NCBI RefSeq assembly: GCF_013177635.1
Contig: NZ_CP030944.1
Location: 1-64,000, forward strand
Reading direction: 5' to 3'
Source: Arcobacter aquimarinus
GTDB lineage: Bacteria; Campylobacterota; Campylobacteria; Campylobacterales; Arcobacteraceae
DNA length: 64,000 nt
Position numbers and translations under genes: made by a program
Notes under the pieces: model-generated
Seen by the model: only the letters and a program-made list of their open reading frames with translations
Databases searched by the model: none
What the model was told of the DNA's origin: nothing
Part shown: piece after piece, positions 44,900 to 53,870 of the stretch
How positions within the stretch are numbered: the stretch's first letter is position 1
How the letters are laid out: each line of letters starts with the position of its first letter

Positions 44900-46690
44900 A
44901 TGTGTGGAATTATTGGAACAAATTTTTTATCACCTAGATTTGACAAATCTTTAGAACTTTTACATCATAGAGGTCCAGACTTTCAAAATTCAATTAAAAT
45001 AGAAAATAAACAATTTGGTCATACAAGACTTGCAATAATTGATTTAGATGAAGAAGCAAATCAACCAATGATATTTGATGATATTTTGCTTGTTTTTAAT
45101 GGTGAGATTTACAATTATAAAGAATTGATTCACGTGGAACATTTAGAGTGTAAAACAAAAAGTGATAGTGAAGTATTAATAAGACTTTATCAAAAGTATG
45201 GATTTGATTTTTTAAATAAATTAAATGGTATGTTTTCTTTTTGTATTTATGATATGAAAAAAGATTTATATTTTTGTGCACGAGATAGATATGGTAAAAA
45301 ACCATTTTTTTACTATTTTAAAGATAACAAATTTATCTTCTCATCAAGTGTTAAATCAATTTTAAATCTACTTGATTATAAACCAAATCTAAATAAAGTT
45401 GCTCTTTCTAAATATATGCAATATTTTGTATCTTTTGGCGAAGATTCTTTCTATCAAGATATTTTTAAATTAGAAGCTTCTACATATATGATTTATGAGC
45501 CAAATAAAGCTCAGGAGCTTCAAAAGAAGAAATATTACAAGATAAACACCTATAAAGCAATAAAAGATGAAAAACAAGCTTTAAATGATATTGAAGAGCT
45601 TTTATTTAAAAGTGTTGAGTATAGATTAAATAGTGATGTTGAAGTTGCTTCACTTTTAAGTGGTGGAATTGATAGTTCATTAATCTCTGCCCTTTATACA
45701 AAAATATCAGGAAAGAAAATTAATACTTTTAGTATTGGTTATGATGAATATAAAAATTATTGTGAGTTAGATTATGCACAAATTACAGCAAGTCATATAA
45801 ACTCAAATCATCATCCAGTAGAAATAAATCAAAAAGAGTATATCAATCATTTTGAGCAAACACTTGATATTCTTGAAGAACCTCATGGAGATAGTGCAGC
45901 AATTCCTTTGAATATTTTAACAAAACAAATTCATAAAGCAGGAATAAAAACTGTATTGTCAGGTGAAGGAAGTGATGAGATATTTTTAGGTTATGATAAC
46001 TATGCAAAGTTTTTAAAATATTATGAGTTTGAAAAAAGTTTATCAAATGAACAAAATCTTTTTTTAAATGATATTATTACAGCTTTACAAAATAATACTA
46101 AAGAGAGTGAATATTTAAGAAGAATTGTTAAAAAACAAAATCTTTATAACTCTTTTGGAGAAATTTATACAGATATTCAAAGAAAGAGATTATTCAAAAA
46201 AGTTCCAACATATAAAAGTGAAACAGCAAAACGAGATCCAGTTGATTGGATGAGTTATATTGATTTAAAAATATGGCTGGGAGAATCACTTTTATCAAAA
46301 GTTGATAGAATATCAATGGGTAACTCTTTAGAGGTTAGAACACCTTTTCTTGACGTTAATTTAGTAAATTATATGTTTAGTGTTGAATCAGCTATAAAAG
46401 TTGGTGATACAAATAAATATTTACTAAAAAAAATTGCTTCAAAATATATTCCAGAAACGATAATAAACAGAACAAAAAAAGGTTTTAATTCTCCATTTAA
46501 TGAGTGGCTTAATAAAGAGTATAAAGATAAAATTCTTGATGTAATTGTTGAAGTAAATAATGCTACAAATTTATTTAATCATGAGTATATTTTACATATT
46601 TATGAATTATCTAAATCAAATAAATTCAAACAGCATTTATATTCACTTTTTGTATTCTCTTTATGGTATAAAAAGGAATTTTTATCTTAA
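44900..46690 (+). CDS. asnB: Asparagine synthase (glutamine-hydrolysing)
   Basis: AsnB amidates aspartate using glutamine and ATP. The 596 residues include the Ntn glutaminase domain with Cys2 nucleophile (MCGIIG), the HHRGPDFQ and NGEIYNYKEL motifs, and a synthase domain with the ATP pyrophosphatase motif LLSGGIDSSLIS (near 253). GEGSDEIFLGYDNYAKF (near 355) is characteristic. It follows the AEC gene after 5 bp. It may take part in free Asn supply, or, in some strains, in surface polysaccharide modification, but nothing here shows that. Confidence 0.92.
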   Translation: MCGIIGTNFLSPRFDKSLELLHHRGPDFQNSIKIENKQFGHTRLAIIDLDEEANQPMIFDDILLVFNGEIYNYKELIHVEHLECKTKSDSEVLIRLYQKYGFDFLNKLNGMFSFCIYDMKKDLYFCARDRYGKKPFFYYFKDNKFIFSSSVKSILNLLDYKPNLNKVALSKYMQYFVSFGEDSFYQDIFKLEASTYMIYEPNKAQELQKKKYYKINTYKAIKDEKQALNDIEELLFKSVEYRLNSDVEVASLLSGGIDSSLISALYTKISGKKINTFSIGYDEYKNYCELDYAQITASHINSNHHPVEINQKEYINHFEQTLDILEEPHGDSAAIPLNILTKQIHKAGIKTVLSGEGSDEIFLGYDNYAKFLKYYEFEKSLSNEQNLFLNDIITALQNNTKESEYLRRIVKKQNLYNSFGEIYTDIQRKRLFKKVPTYKSETAKRDPVDWMSYIDLKIWLGESLLSKVDRISMGNSLEVRTPFLDVNLVNYMFSVESAIKVGDTNKYLLKKIASKYIPETIINRTKKGFNSPFNEWLNKEYKDKILDVIVEVNNATNLFNHEYILHIYELSKSNKFKQHLYSLFVFSLWYKKEFLS

Positions 46691-46741
46691 GATAAAAGAT
46701 TGTAAAATCAAAAAAATTTAAACAAATATAAAAGAGAAAAT

Positions 46742-47044
46742 ATGACTATATTAATACCAGTAGATTCGAAAGATAGACATCAATCTGTAATATCATCTAT
46801 AGAAGAAAATAAAGCTTGGGCATTTATAACTTTAGATGAAGGAAAAATCTCAAAAGTTGAGTTTTTTGATAGACGAGAAGATATTACTTGTTGGATTGAT
46901 GCAGTAGTTGTAATAAATGAGCTTGAATACGTTTGGCCATTTATGGATGAAGGAATTATTGCTTTGATTGCTCCAACTCAAAAAAGTATAGATGAAATTG
47001 TTGAAGCTTTTTTATTCAAAGATTTACATGATTTTACTGTTTAA
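46742..47044 (+). CDS. NifX/dinitrogenase-cofactor-like small protein
   Basis: This 100-residue single-domain protein resembles the NifX/NifB C-terminal (dinitrogenase iron-molybdenum cofactor) fold: ILIPVDSKDRHQSVISSIEENKAWAF at the N-terminus and a VVVINELEYVWPFMDEGIIALIAP stretch with alternating strands. Most such proteins bind Fe-S or metal clusters, but its role is unknown. Its stop overlaps the start of bluB (TAATG), so the two are translationally coupled. Confidence 0.6.
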   Translation: MTILIPVDSKDRHQSVISSIEENKAWAFITLDEGKISKVEFFDRREDITCWIDAVVVINELEYVWPFMDEGIIALIAPTQKSIDEIVEAFLFKDLHDFTV

Positions 47045-47664
47045 TGAAATTTAATAAAAAAGATTTAAAGACACTTACTAAAATTATTGCCTCAAGACGT
47101 GATGTTAGAGGTAATAACTTCATAAATAAAGAAATATCAAGTAAAAAGTTAAAAATAATACTTAAATCTGCACTGAATGCACCTTCTGTTGGTTATTCTC
47201 AACCTTGGAAGTTTATAATTATTGATAAAAATAAAAAAGATGAAATTTTTAAACATTTTACAGATTCTTTTGAAAAAAGTAAAAAAGATTTTATTGATAA
47301 ACCTTTATATAATAAATTAAAACTAGAAGGTATAAAAGAATCAAATATAAATATAGCTGTTTATTATAAAAAAAGTAATTCTAAAGTCCTAGGTCAAACT
47401 TTTATGAAAAGAACAGGTGAATACTCTGTCGTTTGTGCAATATTAAATATGTGGCTTACAGCAAGAGCTTTAAATATTGGTATGGGTTGGGTATCTATTT
47501 TAAAACCAAAAAAAATTGATAAAATACTTGATGTTAATCGTGATAAATACAAATTTATTGCTTATCTTTGTTTGGGTTATACAAAAGAGTTTTACAATGA
47601 ACCAGAACTTAAAAAACTTAAATGGAATAAAAAAAAGAGCCTAAAAGACTCTTTTCTTAAATAA
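47044..47664 (+). CDS. bluB: 5,6-dimethylbenzimidazole synthase
   Basis: BluB cannibalises reduced FMN to make dimethylbenzimidazole, the lower ligand of vitamin B12. The 206-residue nitroreductase-fold protein has the BluB pattern SRRDVRGNNF, ALNAPSVGYSQPWKF (near 38-52), GEYSVVCAILNMWLTARAL (near 126-144) and GMGWVSI (near 147-153), with the conserved LCLGYTKEF. No other cobalamin gene is adjacent, so it may serve remodelling of an imported corrinoid. The coding end contains a terminator-like hairpin. Confidence 0.88.
   Translation: MKFNKKDLKTLTKIIASRRDVRGNNFINKEISSKKLKIILKSALNAPSVGYSQPWKFIIIDKNKKDEIFKHFTDSFEKSKKDFIDKPLYNKLKLEGIKESNINIAVYYKKSNSKVLGQTFMKRTGEYSVVCAILNMWLTARALNIGMGWVSILKPKKIDKILDVNRDKYKFIAYLCLGYTKEFYNEPELKKLKWNKKKSLKDSFLK
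47633..47657. terminator. Terminator-like hairpin at the end of bluB
   Basis: AAAAGAG (47633-47639) pairs with CTCTTTT (47649-47655), followed by CTT and T-rich sequence, within the last codons of bluB and just before the convergent SdhB-like stop. Confidence 0.55.
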
Positions 47665-47670
47665 ATTAAA

Positions 47671-48399
47671 TTAAAATCCATTTGGATTAAAACCATCAAA
47701 TTCATAATCAAAATTCATGTCAAAATTATTCAAATTTGGATTCGAAAAACCTTCTTGAAAAGATATGTTTTGTAATTTTAAAATATCAGCTTTTGGGTCA
47801 ATACTTTGGGGACAAACTAAGCTACATGTTCCACATAAAGTACAATCCCATATCCCATTTGTTTGAATATTATTTAAGATTTCTTTTTTATCTTTAAGCT
47901 TTTTATCATCAACATATCTTAAAGCTCTAGTTAAAGCAAATGGACCTATGAAATCTTTATTTATACTATAAATTGGACATGAACTATAACAAGAATTACA
48001 TAAAATACAATTACTTTGTAAATCAATTTTTTCTATATCTTCTTGATTAATTTCTTTATTTGAATTTATATCTATATATGATTTCACTTTATCCAATAAA
48101 AATGTTTCATGTGAAACATCAATAACTAGGTCTTTTATGATATTTATATTTGATAAAGGTTCAATCAAGTCATTTTGATTAATTTTTGTTCTGCAAGCTA
48201 ATTTTTCGAGTCCATTTACTTTTACAGCACAAGAACCACAAACGCCACTTTTACAGCCACATCTAAAAGTTAGTGTTGAATCATTGTATTGTTTTATTTG
48301 AATTAGTGCTTTTAATAGATTAGTATTACTTACTTCAAATTCATCTATTGAATTTTTTTCTATTAGCTCTTGATTATATCTTTTGATTTTTATTTTCAT
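47671..48399 (-). CDS. Succinate dehydrogenase/fumarate reductase-type iron-sulfur subunit
   Basis: The 242-residue iron-sulfur protein has the plant-type [2Fe-2S] ligands CGCKSGVCGSCAVKVNG (near 47) with the last Cys in LACRTK, then two cubane-type motifs CILCNSCYSSCPIYSIN (near 132) and CTLCGTCSLVCPQSID (near 189), as in SdhB/FrdB. It overlaps the flavoprotein gene by 4 bp. No membrane-anchor subunit gene is adjacent, so the quinone-coupling partner is missing or elsewhere. Confidence 0.87.
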   Translation of the reverse strand: MKIKIKRYNQELIEKNSIDEFEVSNTNLLKALIQIKQYNDSTLTFRCGCKSGVCGSCAVKVNGLEKLACRTKINQNDLIEPLSNINIIKDLVIDVSHETFLLDKVKSYIDINSNKEINQEDIEKIDLQSNCILCNSCYSSCPIYSINKDFIGPFALTRALRYVDDKKLKDKKEILNNIQTNGIWDCTLCGTCSLVCPQSIDPKADILKLQNISFQEGFSNPNLNNFDMNFDYEFDGFNPNGF

Positions 48400-49994
48400 G
48401 AAATTTCCTCAAAACCAATTTTTAATAATTCATCTTCAATCAAAGCATAAGAGTATTTTTCATATTCATTTGAAATATTTTTAAACTCCAATCGATTATG
48501 TGAACCTCTACTCTCTTTTCTCTGTTTTGAGCATAAAGCAATTATTTTTGAAATTTCTATTTGATTTAAAAATTCAAGAAAATCTATCAAATTTTTATTA
48601 TAGATTTTACTTTTATCCAAAATCCCCATATTTGGAAGTTGTGAGTTTAAATTATCGATAAAATTAATAAAATCATCTAAATCATTTTCATTTTTTATTA
48701 TTCCAACTTTTTCAAATAGTTCATTTGCTAATAAATCTTTTTTTTCATAAAAATTGATTTTATTGGGTAAATTATAGATATTTTCTATTTTATTTTCAAA
48801 AGAAGTTATAGACTCTATATTTTTAATACTTTTCATATTTTTAGAGTTATTTGAAGCACTTATTCCAGCTTTTTTTCCAAAAGTGATGATTTCTATTAAA
48901 GAGTTTCCTCCAAGTCTATTTGCCCCATGTATTGAGCTTTGAGCAACTTCGCCACAAGCATAAAGATTTTCTATATTTGTTTTAAAATTTTTATCAGTTT
49001 TTATTCCACCCATTGAATAATGAGCAGCTGGATTTATAGGTAATAACTCTTTTGTTATATCAATATTTGTGTATTCAAAAGCAATTCTTTTTTCTTGAGG
49101 TAGAAGTTTATTTATTTTGTTTTCATCTAAATGTCTTAAGTCAAGATAGACTTTATCTTTATTGATTAGTTTTTCATAAATAGCTTTTGTTACTTCATCT
49201 CTTGATTTTAATTCATCAATAAATCTTTTATTTTTGCTATCAACTAAATAAGCACCCTCACCTCTGGCACTTTCACTAATCAAAATATTTGAATTTTCAA
49301 GAGCTGTTGGGTGAAATTGAACAAACTCAATATTTGATAATTTTACCCCTGCTCTTAAAGCTGCTGCTGTACCATCTGCGCAATTTGATAAAGAATTTGT
49401 AGTATTATTTGAATAAACACCTGCATATCCACCAGTTGCTAAAATAGTAGATTTTGAGTAGATATTTTCAATCTTTCCTGTTTTAATATCTAAAAAAATA
49501 GCTCCATAACATTTTTTATTTTCTACTATTAAATCAATTAAAAAATATTCATTTTTAAAATCAATTTTGTTTTTTATACATTGATCAAATAGAGTATGAA
49601 TTATTTTTAAACCAGTATAATCACTACTATAGCAAGTTCTTTTTTTATTGGTACCTCCAAATTTTCTTTGCTTTATTTTTGAATTTTCATCTTTATTAAA
49701 AGGAACACCAATTGATTCAAGCCATAGAACACTATCTTTTGCATTTTCACATAAAGTTTTTATATTATCTTTATTAGAGAGTCTACAAGAAGCTTTATAT
49801 GTATCTTCAATATGCAAATTTATATCATCATCATTTTCATATAAAACAGCATTTATTCCACCTTGTGCTTGTACAGTTTGAGAATGAGTAGGATAAGTTT
49901 TTGATACTACTAAAACATCACAACCATTTTCTTTAGCACTAAGTGCTGCACATAGCCCTGCTCCTCCTGAGCCTATGATTAATAAATCAACCAT
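48396..49994 (-). CDS. Succinate dehydrogenase/fumarate reductase-type flavoprotein subunit
   Basis: This 532-residue flavoprotein opens with the FAD Rossmann motif LLIIGSGGAGLCAALSA, then has the SdhA/FrdA active-site segments HSQTVQAQGGINA (near 37, with the flavin-linking His context), FVQFHPTALE (near 238), ISESARGEGAYLVDS with the catalytic Arg region (near 252), and NPAAHYSMGGI with RLGGNSLIEI. There is no Tat signal, so it is cytoplasmic, unlike periplasmic MfrA. It is separated from the upstream Phd-like gene by only 1 bp. Direction of use (succinate oxidation or fumarate reduction) cannot be told. Confidence 0.85.
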   Translation of the reverse strand: MVDLLIIGSGGAGLCAALSAKENGCDVLVVSKTYPTHSQTVQAQGGINAVLYENDDDINLHIEDTYKASCRLSNKDNIKTLCENAKDSVLWLESIGVPFNKDENSKIKQRKFGGTNKKRTCYSSDYTGLKIIHTLFDQCIKNKIDFKNEYFLIDLIVENKKCYGAIFLDIKTGKIENIYSKSTILATGGYAGVYSNNTTNSLSNCADGTAAALRAGVKLSNIEFVQFHPTALENSNILISESARGEGAYLVDSKNKRFIDELKSRDEVTKAIYEKLINKDKVYLDLRHLDENKINKLLPQEKRIAFEYTNIDITKELLPINPAAHYSMGGIKTDKNFKTNIENLYACGEVAQSSIHGANRLGGNSLIEIITFGKKAGISASNNSKNMKSIKNIESITSFENKIENIYNLPNKINFYEKKDLLANELFEKVGIIKNENDLDDFINFIDNLNSQLPNMGILDKSKIYNKNLIDFLEFLNQIEISKIIALCSKQRKESRGSHNRLEFKNISNEYEKYSYALIEDELLKIGFEEIS

Positions 49995-49995
49995 A

Positions 49996-50379
49996 TTAAT
50001 CCCAAAACTCTTTCAAAGGTTCTTCTTTTTCTTTTAAGTCATTTTTTAATTGTGTATCAAAATTAAAATCTAATTTTTCAATCTCTTGTAGTGCATTATT
50101 AAAATCTTCATCTTTATCAGTTTTAGAAATTTTTATATTTTCTTTGATTTCTAATTCATCTTTTTGATTAGATTTTATTTTATTTTTTAATTCTAAGTAA
50201 TCTTTCATGATTTTTTCATATTCATTGAAATCTAGAAGAATAATACCTGGTTTTCCATCTCGTAAAATAATGGCTTTCTCAATCTCTTTTTTATTTACTT
50301 TATCAAAAATATTTTTACTTTTTCTAACTAATTCTGTAGATGAATACATTTCATCAGATGTATACTGTAATAAACCCAT
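49996..50379 (-). CDS. Phd/YefM-like antitoxin-domain protein with no toxin partner
   Basis: The 127-residue protein has an N-terminal Phd/YefM-type DNA-binding fold (SSTELVRKSKNIFDKVNKKE, IEKAIILRDGKPGIILLDFNEYEKIM, about residues 13-60), followed by a long acidic and Lys-rich C-terminal half (about 62-127). Normal Phd/YefM antitoxins (about 80 residues) are partnered with a Doc or YoeB toxin; here the next gene, 1 bp downstream, is the SdhA-like flavoprotein. It may therefore be a repurposed transcription regulator of that operon. Confidence 0.65.
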   Translation of the reverse strand: MGLLQYTSDEMYSSTELVRKSKNIFDKVNKKEIEKAIILRDGKPGIILLDFNEYEKIMKDYLELKNKIKSNQKDELEIKENIKISKTDKDEDFNNALQEIEKLDFNFDTQLKNDLKEKEEPLKEFWD

Positions 50380-50724
50380 ATTTAAAATTCCTTTACGTAT
50401 TATAATATGTATTATAACACATTTTATAAATTCTAGATATTTATTAATAAAGTAAAATATTTAGAAAAAGCAAATTTTTATATATGTATATAAAAGCTCG
50501 TAAAACCTATATTAATTTGATTTTTTTAATAAAAATTTCAATAAAAATATTTATATAATTCATAGATTTTTACATATATAAATTATATATTTTTATTTAC
50601 TTAGAGAAAGTTTTTTATATATTAGAAATTGAATTTAATATTTATAATTTGTATTTAAAAGTATATTTTAGAATGGTTTTTGATTAGTATTAATTTATCT
50701 ATAAATTTTAATTTTATAGATAAA
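50380..50724. other. Very AT-rich intergenic region with repeats
   Basis: This is a 345-bp gap with no ORF I would call. Near the Phd-like gene it has a direct repeat of GTATTATAA (50397-50405 and 50409-50417, 12-bp period), a likely autoregulatory or -10 region on the minus strand. The end next to the PhoH-like stop is a 15-bp perfect inverted repeat (50691-50705 with 50713-50727), possibly a terminator on the minus strand. The rest is A/T tracts. Confidence 0.45.
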
Positions 50725-52131
50725 TTATTTAGAAAAAATTTCTTCAGCCCACTCTGTAATAGGACCTCTTAGAACTTTTTGTAATTTAATTGCAAAACAA
50801 TTTACGATTTTATTTTCGTTTTTTGTTGATTTTAAAAGAGTAGTTAATGCATTTGTATATTTATTTACATAGAAATTATCTATTTGTTTATTAGAACCTA
50901 AAATTACAACTTTACAAGAACTATCAATTCTTGATAAGACCATTTGCATAGTTTTATTTGACATATTTTGAGCCTCATCAATAATAATAAAAGAATTAGA
51001 AAGAGTTCTTCCTCTCATCTCTCCTACCCACATAGTTTCTATTCCATAATTACTAATCATTTGTTCAATTCTTGCAGTTACTTCACTGTCATCAAGTTCA
51101 TTAAATACTGCATCAGGATTTTTCTTATTTCTTTTTCTTTTATGCTCACTTCTAATTATATAGTCTAAACTATCCATCAAAGGATGATTATAGATTTTAA
51201 ATTTCTCTTCAAGTCCTGGAAGATATCCTACATCTTCACCTTTATCAAGAGATTCTATCGAGTTTCTAATGTATATTATCTTTTGGTAATGTTTTTGTCT
51301 TACTAATTTTAAAGCCCCACTAAGAGCTAAAAGAGTTTTTCCTGAACCTGCCCTAGCCTCAACAATTAAAACGTTATATAAGTGATTTATGATAGCTTCA
51401 CTAAAGAAAAGTTGTTCTTTATTTAGTGGAGTGATTATTTGATCTCTTATCTCTTCTTCATCAAGAATTTTTATTTTTCTATTTTGAATATTTGCTAAAA
51501 TCACTTGATCTGAATATTTAACATTAAAACAATATGAAAAATTATAAGGTTTATAATCTTTATCAAATTTTATAATGTCTTGATTATCTATATACTCTAA
51601 ATCTTCGAAATTTACTTCTATTTCTTTTATAAATTCGAAATCAAAAACATCTTTATCTTTACCAACTAAAGCATCAGTTTTTATATCAAGTGATATAGCT
51701 CTCGTTCTGGCCATTATATCAAGTGATAAAAATTCAACTTGATTTTTATAGTATGAATTTGCAAATTTTGCAATTTCTAGGATTTTTCTGTCATTTATTA
51801 TATTAGGAGAAATATTTTTTATATTTACATCATACTCTTCTTTTGAGATGATATCTATGATAGTATTTTTTTCATTTTCAATTTTAAGTCTTATGATTTT
51901 ATATAAATCTTTTTTTATAGATTCTAAAATAGTTGCATTTTCAAGAATTCTTGCAAACTCTCTTGCTTGAAAATTTATTTCATCAAAACCACTTTTTTTA
52001 GTATCTATTTCATCTAAAACTGTTTCTGCTAGTATTATTAGATTCTTACCATCTTGTGAAAGTTTATAGATATTTGTGGCATCTTCTAATAAGATATTTG
52101 TATCTAAAACATAGTATTTTTCAAAGTTCAT
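50725..52131 (-). CDS. PhoH-family ATPase with N-terminal PIN domain
   Basis: The 468-residue protein couples a PIN-like nuclease domain (YVLDTNILLEDATNI near residue 7, with LDEIDT and conserved acidic residues) to a PhoH P-loop ATPase (VEARAGSGKTLLALSGALKL near 258-277, and IIDEAQNMSNKTMQM near 376). This YlaK/PhoH2-type fusion is thought to act on RNA. Its natural substrates in this phylum are unknown. It overlaps hemJ by 11 bp on the same strand. Confidence 0.88.
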   Translation of the reverse strand: MNFEKYYVLDTNILLEDATNIYKLSQDGKNLIILAETVLDEIDTKKSGFDEINFQAREFARILENATILESIKKDLYKIIRLKIENEKNTIIDIISKEEYDVNIKNISPNIINDRKILEIAKFANSYYKNQVEFLSLDIMARTRAISLDIKTDALVGKDKDVFDFEFIKEIEVNFEDLEYIDNQDIIKFDKDYKPYNFSYCFNVKYSDQVILANIQNRKIKILDEEEIRDQIITPLNKEQLFFSEAIINHLYNVLIVEARAGSGKTLLALSGALKLVRQKHYQKIIYIRNSIESLDKGEDVGYLPGLEEKFKIYNHPLMDSLDYIIRSEHKRKRNKKNPDAVFNELDDSEVTARIEQMISNYGIETMWVGEMRGRTLSNSFIIIDEAQNMSNKTMQMVLSRIDSSCKVVILGSNKQIDNFYVNKYTNALTTLLKSTKNENKIVNCFAIKLQKVLRGPITEWAEEIFSK

Positions 52132-52648
52132 TTTTTACCTTTTTAGGTTTCATAATTACATAAGAGATGTATGCAAATAATATTACAATAATAGCAGTAA
52201 ATGTTATTGAAAAAGTTTTAGTAATAACATATCCTACTATTAAAATTGCAAGCATTGTTGGCATTTCATTATACATTCTAAAAAATTTACCACTTTTTTT
52301 ACAATTATCATTGGCTAATTGTTTTCTATATTTTTCTAGTGAAAAAGAGTAATGTAATAAGAATAATAAAGTTATTAGTTTTGCATACATCCAAGAAGAA
52401 GTATCAAAATCTAACAAAATTGGATTTAATGAAAGCATTGTAATTCCACTTAAAATAGTAGCAATTTTTGCTGGTAATCCAATATATTTATATATTTTAT
52501 ACTCTTGAATTTTTACAATTTCAACAAACTCTTTTTTTTCAATATTTTCAACATGATATACAAATAATCTAGGAAGATAAAATAACATTGCCATCCATGA
52601 CATAAAAGCTACCACATGAAAAGTTAAAATCCAACTGTAATATTCCAT
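52121..52648 (-). CDS. hemJ: Protoporphyrinogen IX oxidase HemJ
   Basis: HemJ oxidises protoporphyrinogen IX to protoporphyrin IX, the penultimate haem step, in organisms without HemG or HemY. The 175-residue inner-membrane protein starts with the family pattern FHVVAFMSWMAMLFYLPRLFVYH (residues 10-32, with the haem-ligand His) and has about four more helices. The ribosome binding site is GAGG. An A/T heptamer repeat lies 13-63 bp upstream of its start. Confidence 0.85.
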   Translation of the reverse strand: MEYYSWILTFHVVAFMSWMAMLFYLPRLFVYHVENIEKKEFVEIVKIQEYKIYKYIGLPAKIATILSGITMLSLNPILLDFDTSSWMYAKLITLLFLLHYSFSLEKYRKQLANDNCKKSGKFFRMYNEMPTMLAILIVGYVITKTFSITFTAIIVILFAYISYVIMKPKKVKNEL

Positions 52649-52660
52649 TTACTAATCCTC

Positions 52661-52711
52661 TTTTTTATTTTTTATTTTTTATTTTTTATTTTTTATTTTT
52701 TATTTTTTTTA
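52661..52711. repeat. Heptamer simple-sequence repeat (TTTTTTA)6 plus T8
   Basis: Six perfect copies of TTTTTTA (52661-52702) are followed by eight T residues and A. The repeat covers the last codons and stop of rarA (its terminal Lys/Asn/Ile codons) and reaches to 13 bp upstream of the hemJ start. Slippage would change the RarA C-terminus and the spacing of any hemJ promoter elements. Confidence 0.85.
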
Positions 52712-53870
52712 GCCATTCATCTAAAGTTTTTTCAAATCCAATATTTGAATTTTCATAAAGTTCTAGATTTTCTTTTAAATATTCCTGTTCCACATATCCA
52801 CCAAAATTATGGGGGTATAAATAGCCAATATGCTGTGAATCAAGATGTTTTGGTATATCTAGTATCTTTCCTTCTTTTATCTCTTCTAGGGCTTTATTTA
52901 TAGCTTTATATGCACTATTTGATTTTGGACTTGAGGCTAAATAAACTGCACATTGAGAAAGAATAATTCTTGATTCTGGATATCCTATTTTATTACAAGC
53001 AATCATTGTATTAACTGCAAGATTTAAAGCGTTTGGATTTGCATTTCCAATATCTTCACTTGCAAATATAACTAATCTTCTTGTTATAAAATCAACACTT
53101 TCTCCCCCATTTATTAATCTTGCCATATAATACAAAGCTGCATTTATATCAGAACCCCTTAATGACTTTATCATAGCACTTGCTAAATCATAATGTGTGT
53201 CAGAAGATGATACTCCATCACCAATTATATTTTCTCTTAACTCTTTTAATAAAGCTAAATTTATATCTTTAGATACTTTATATGCAAAGTTTAATAAAGT
53301 TAACATAGCCCTAGCATCTCCAGAACTTGATATAATTAAGTATTCTAAGGCATCTTTTTGAATATTTATCTCTATATCTTTTAAAGCGATATTAAGAATT
53401 TTATTCATTTCTTCTTTTGTAAAAGCTTTAAATTCATATAAAAAAGACCTAGAACGTATAGCAGAAGTTAGAGTAAAAAATGGATTTTCAGTACTTGCTC
53501 CAATTATTATAGCATCATAGTTTTCCATAATTGGAAGCAAAACTTCTTGTTGATTTTTTGAAAGTCTATGAACTTCATCTATAAATATTAAAGGTTTGAT
53601 TAAAGAACCTTTGTATTTATCAAAAACTTTTCTTAAATCTTCAATTTTGATACTTGTAGCATTAAAATAGTAATAATTTGTATTTATTTCCCGAGCAATT
53701 ATTTTAGCTAGTGTTGTTTTTCCAGTCCCTGGTTTTCCATAAAAAAACAGATGAGGAATATCTTTTTGTTTGATTAGTTTGTAAAGTGCTTTATCTTTTG
53801 CAATTATATGAGATTGACCAACAAAAGTTTCTAAACTTGTTGGTCTTAGTTTGTTAGATAGATCTATCAT
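52686..53870 (-). CDS. rarA: Replication-associated recombination protein A (RarA/MgsA AAA+ ATPase)
   Basis: RarA is the clamp-loader-like AAA+ protein acting at stalled replication forks. The 394 residues contain LRPTSLETFVGQSHIIAKDK at the N-terminus, the Walker A FYGKPGTGKTTLAK (near 43), the DEVHRLSKNQQEVLLPIME Walker B region (near 97), and the family C-terminal domain. The C-terminus (KKIKNKK) is encoded by the heptamer repeat. The start overlaps the RsuA-family gene by 17 bp. Confidence 0.94.
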   Translation of the reverse strand: MIDLSNKLRPTSLETFVGQSHIIAKDKALYKLIKQKDIPHLFFYGKPGTGKTTLAKIIAREINTNYYYFNATSIKIEDLRKVFDKYKGSLIKPLIFIDEVHRLSKNQQEVLLPIMENYDAIIIGASTENPFFTLTSAIRSRSFLYEFKAFTKEEMNKILNIALKDIEINIQKDALEYLIISSSGDARAMLTLLNFAYKVSKDINLALLKELRENIIGDGVSSSDTHYDLASAMIKSLRGSDINAALYYMARLINGGESVDFITRRLVIFASEDIGNANPNALNLAVNTMIACNKIGYPESRIILSQCAVYLASSPKSNSAYKAINKALEEIKEGKILDIPKHLDSQHIGYLYPHNFGGYVEQEYLKENLELYENSNIGFEKTLDEWLKKIKNKK

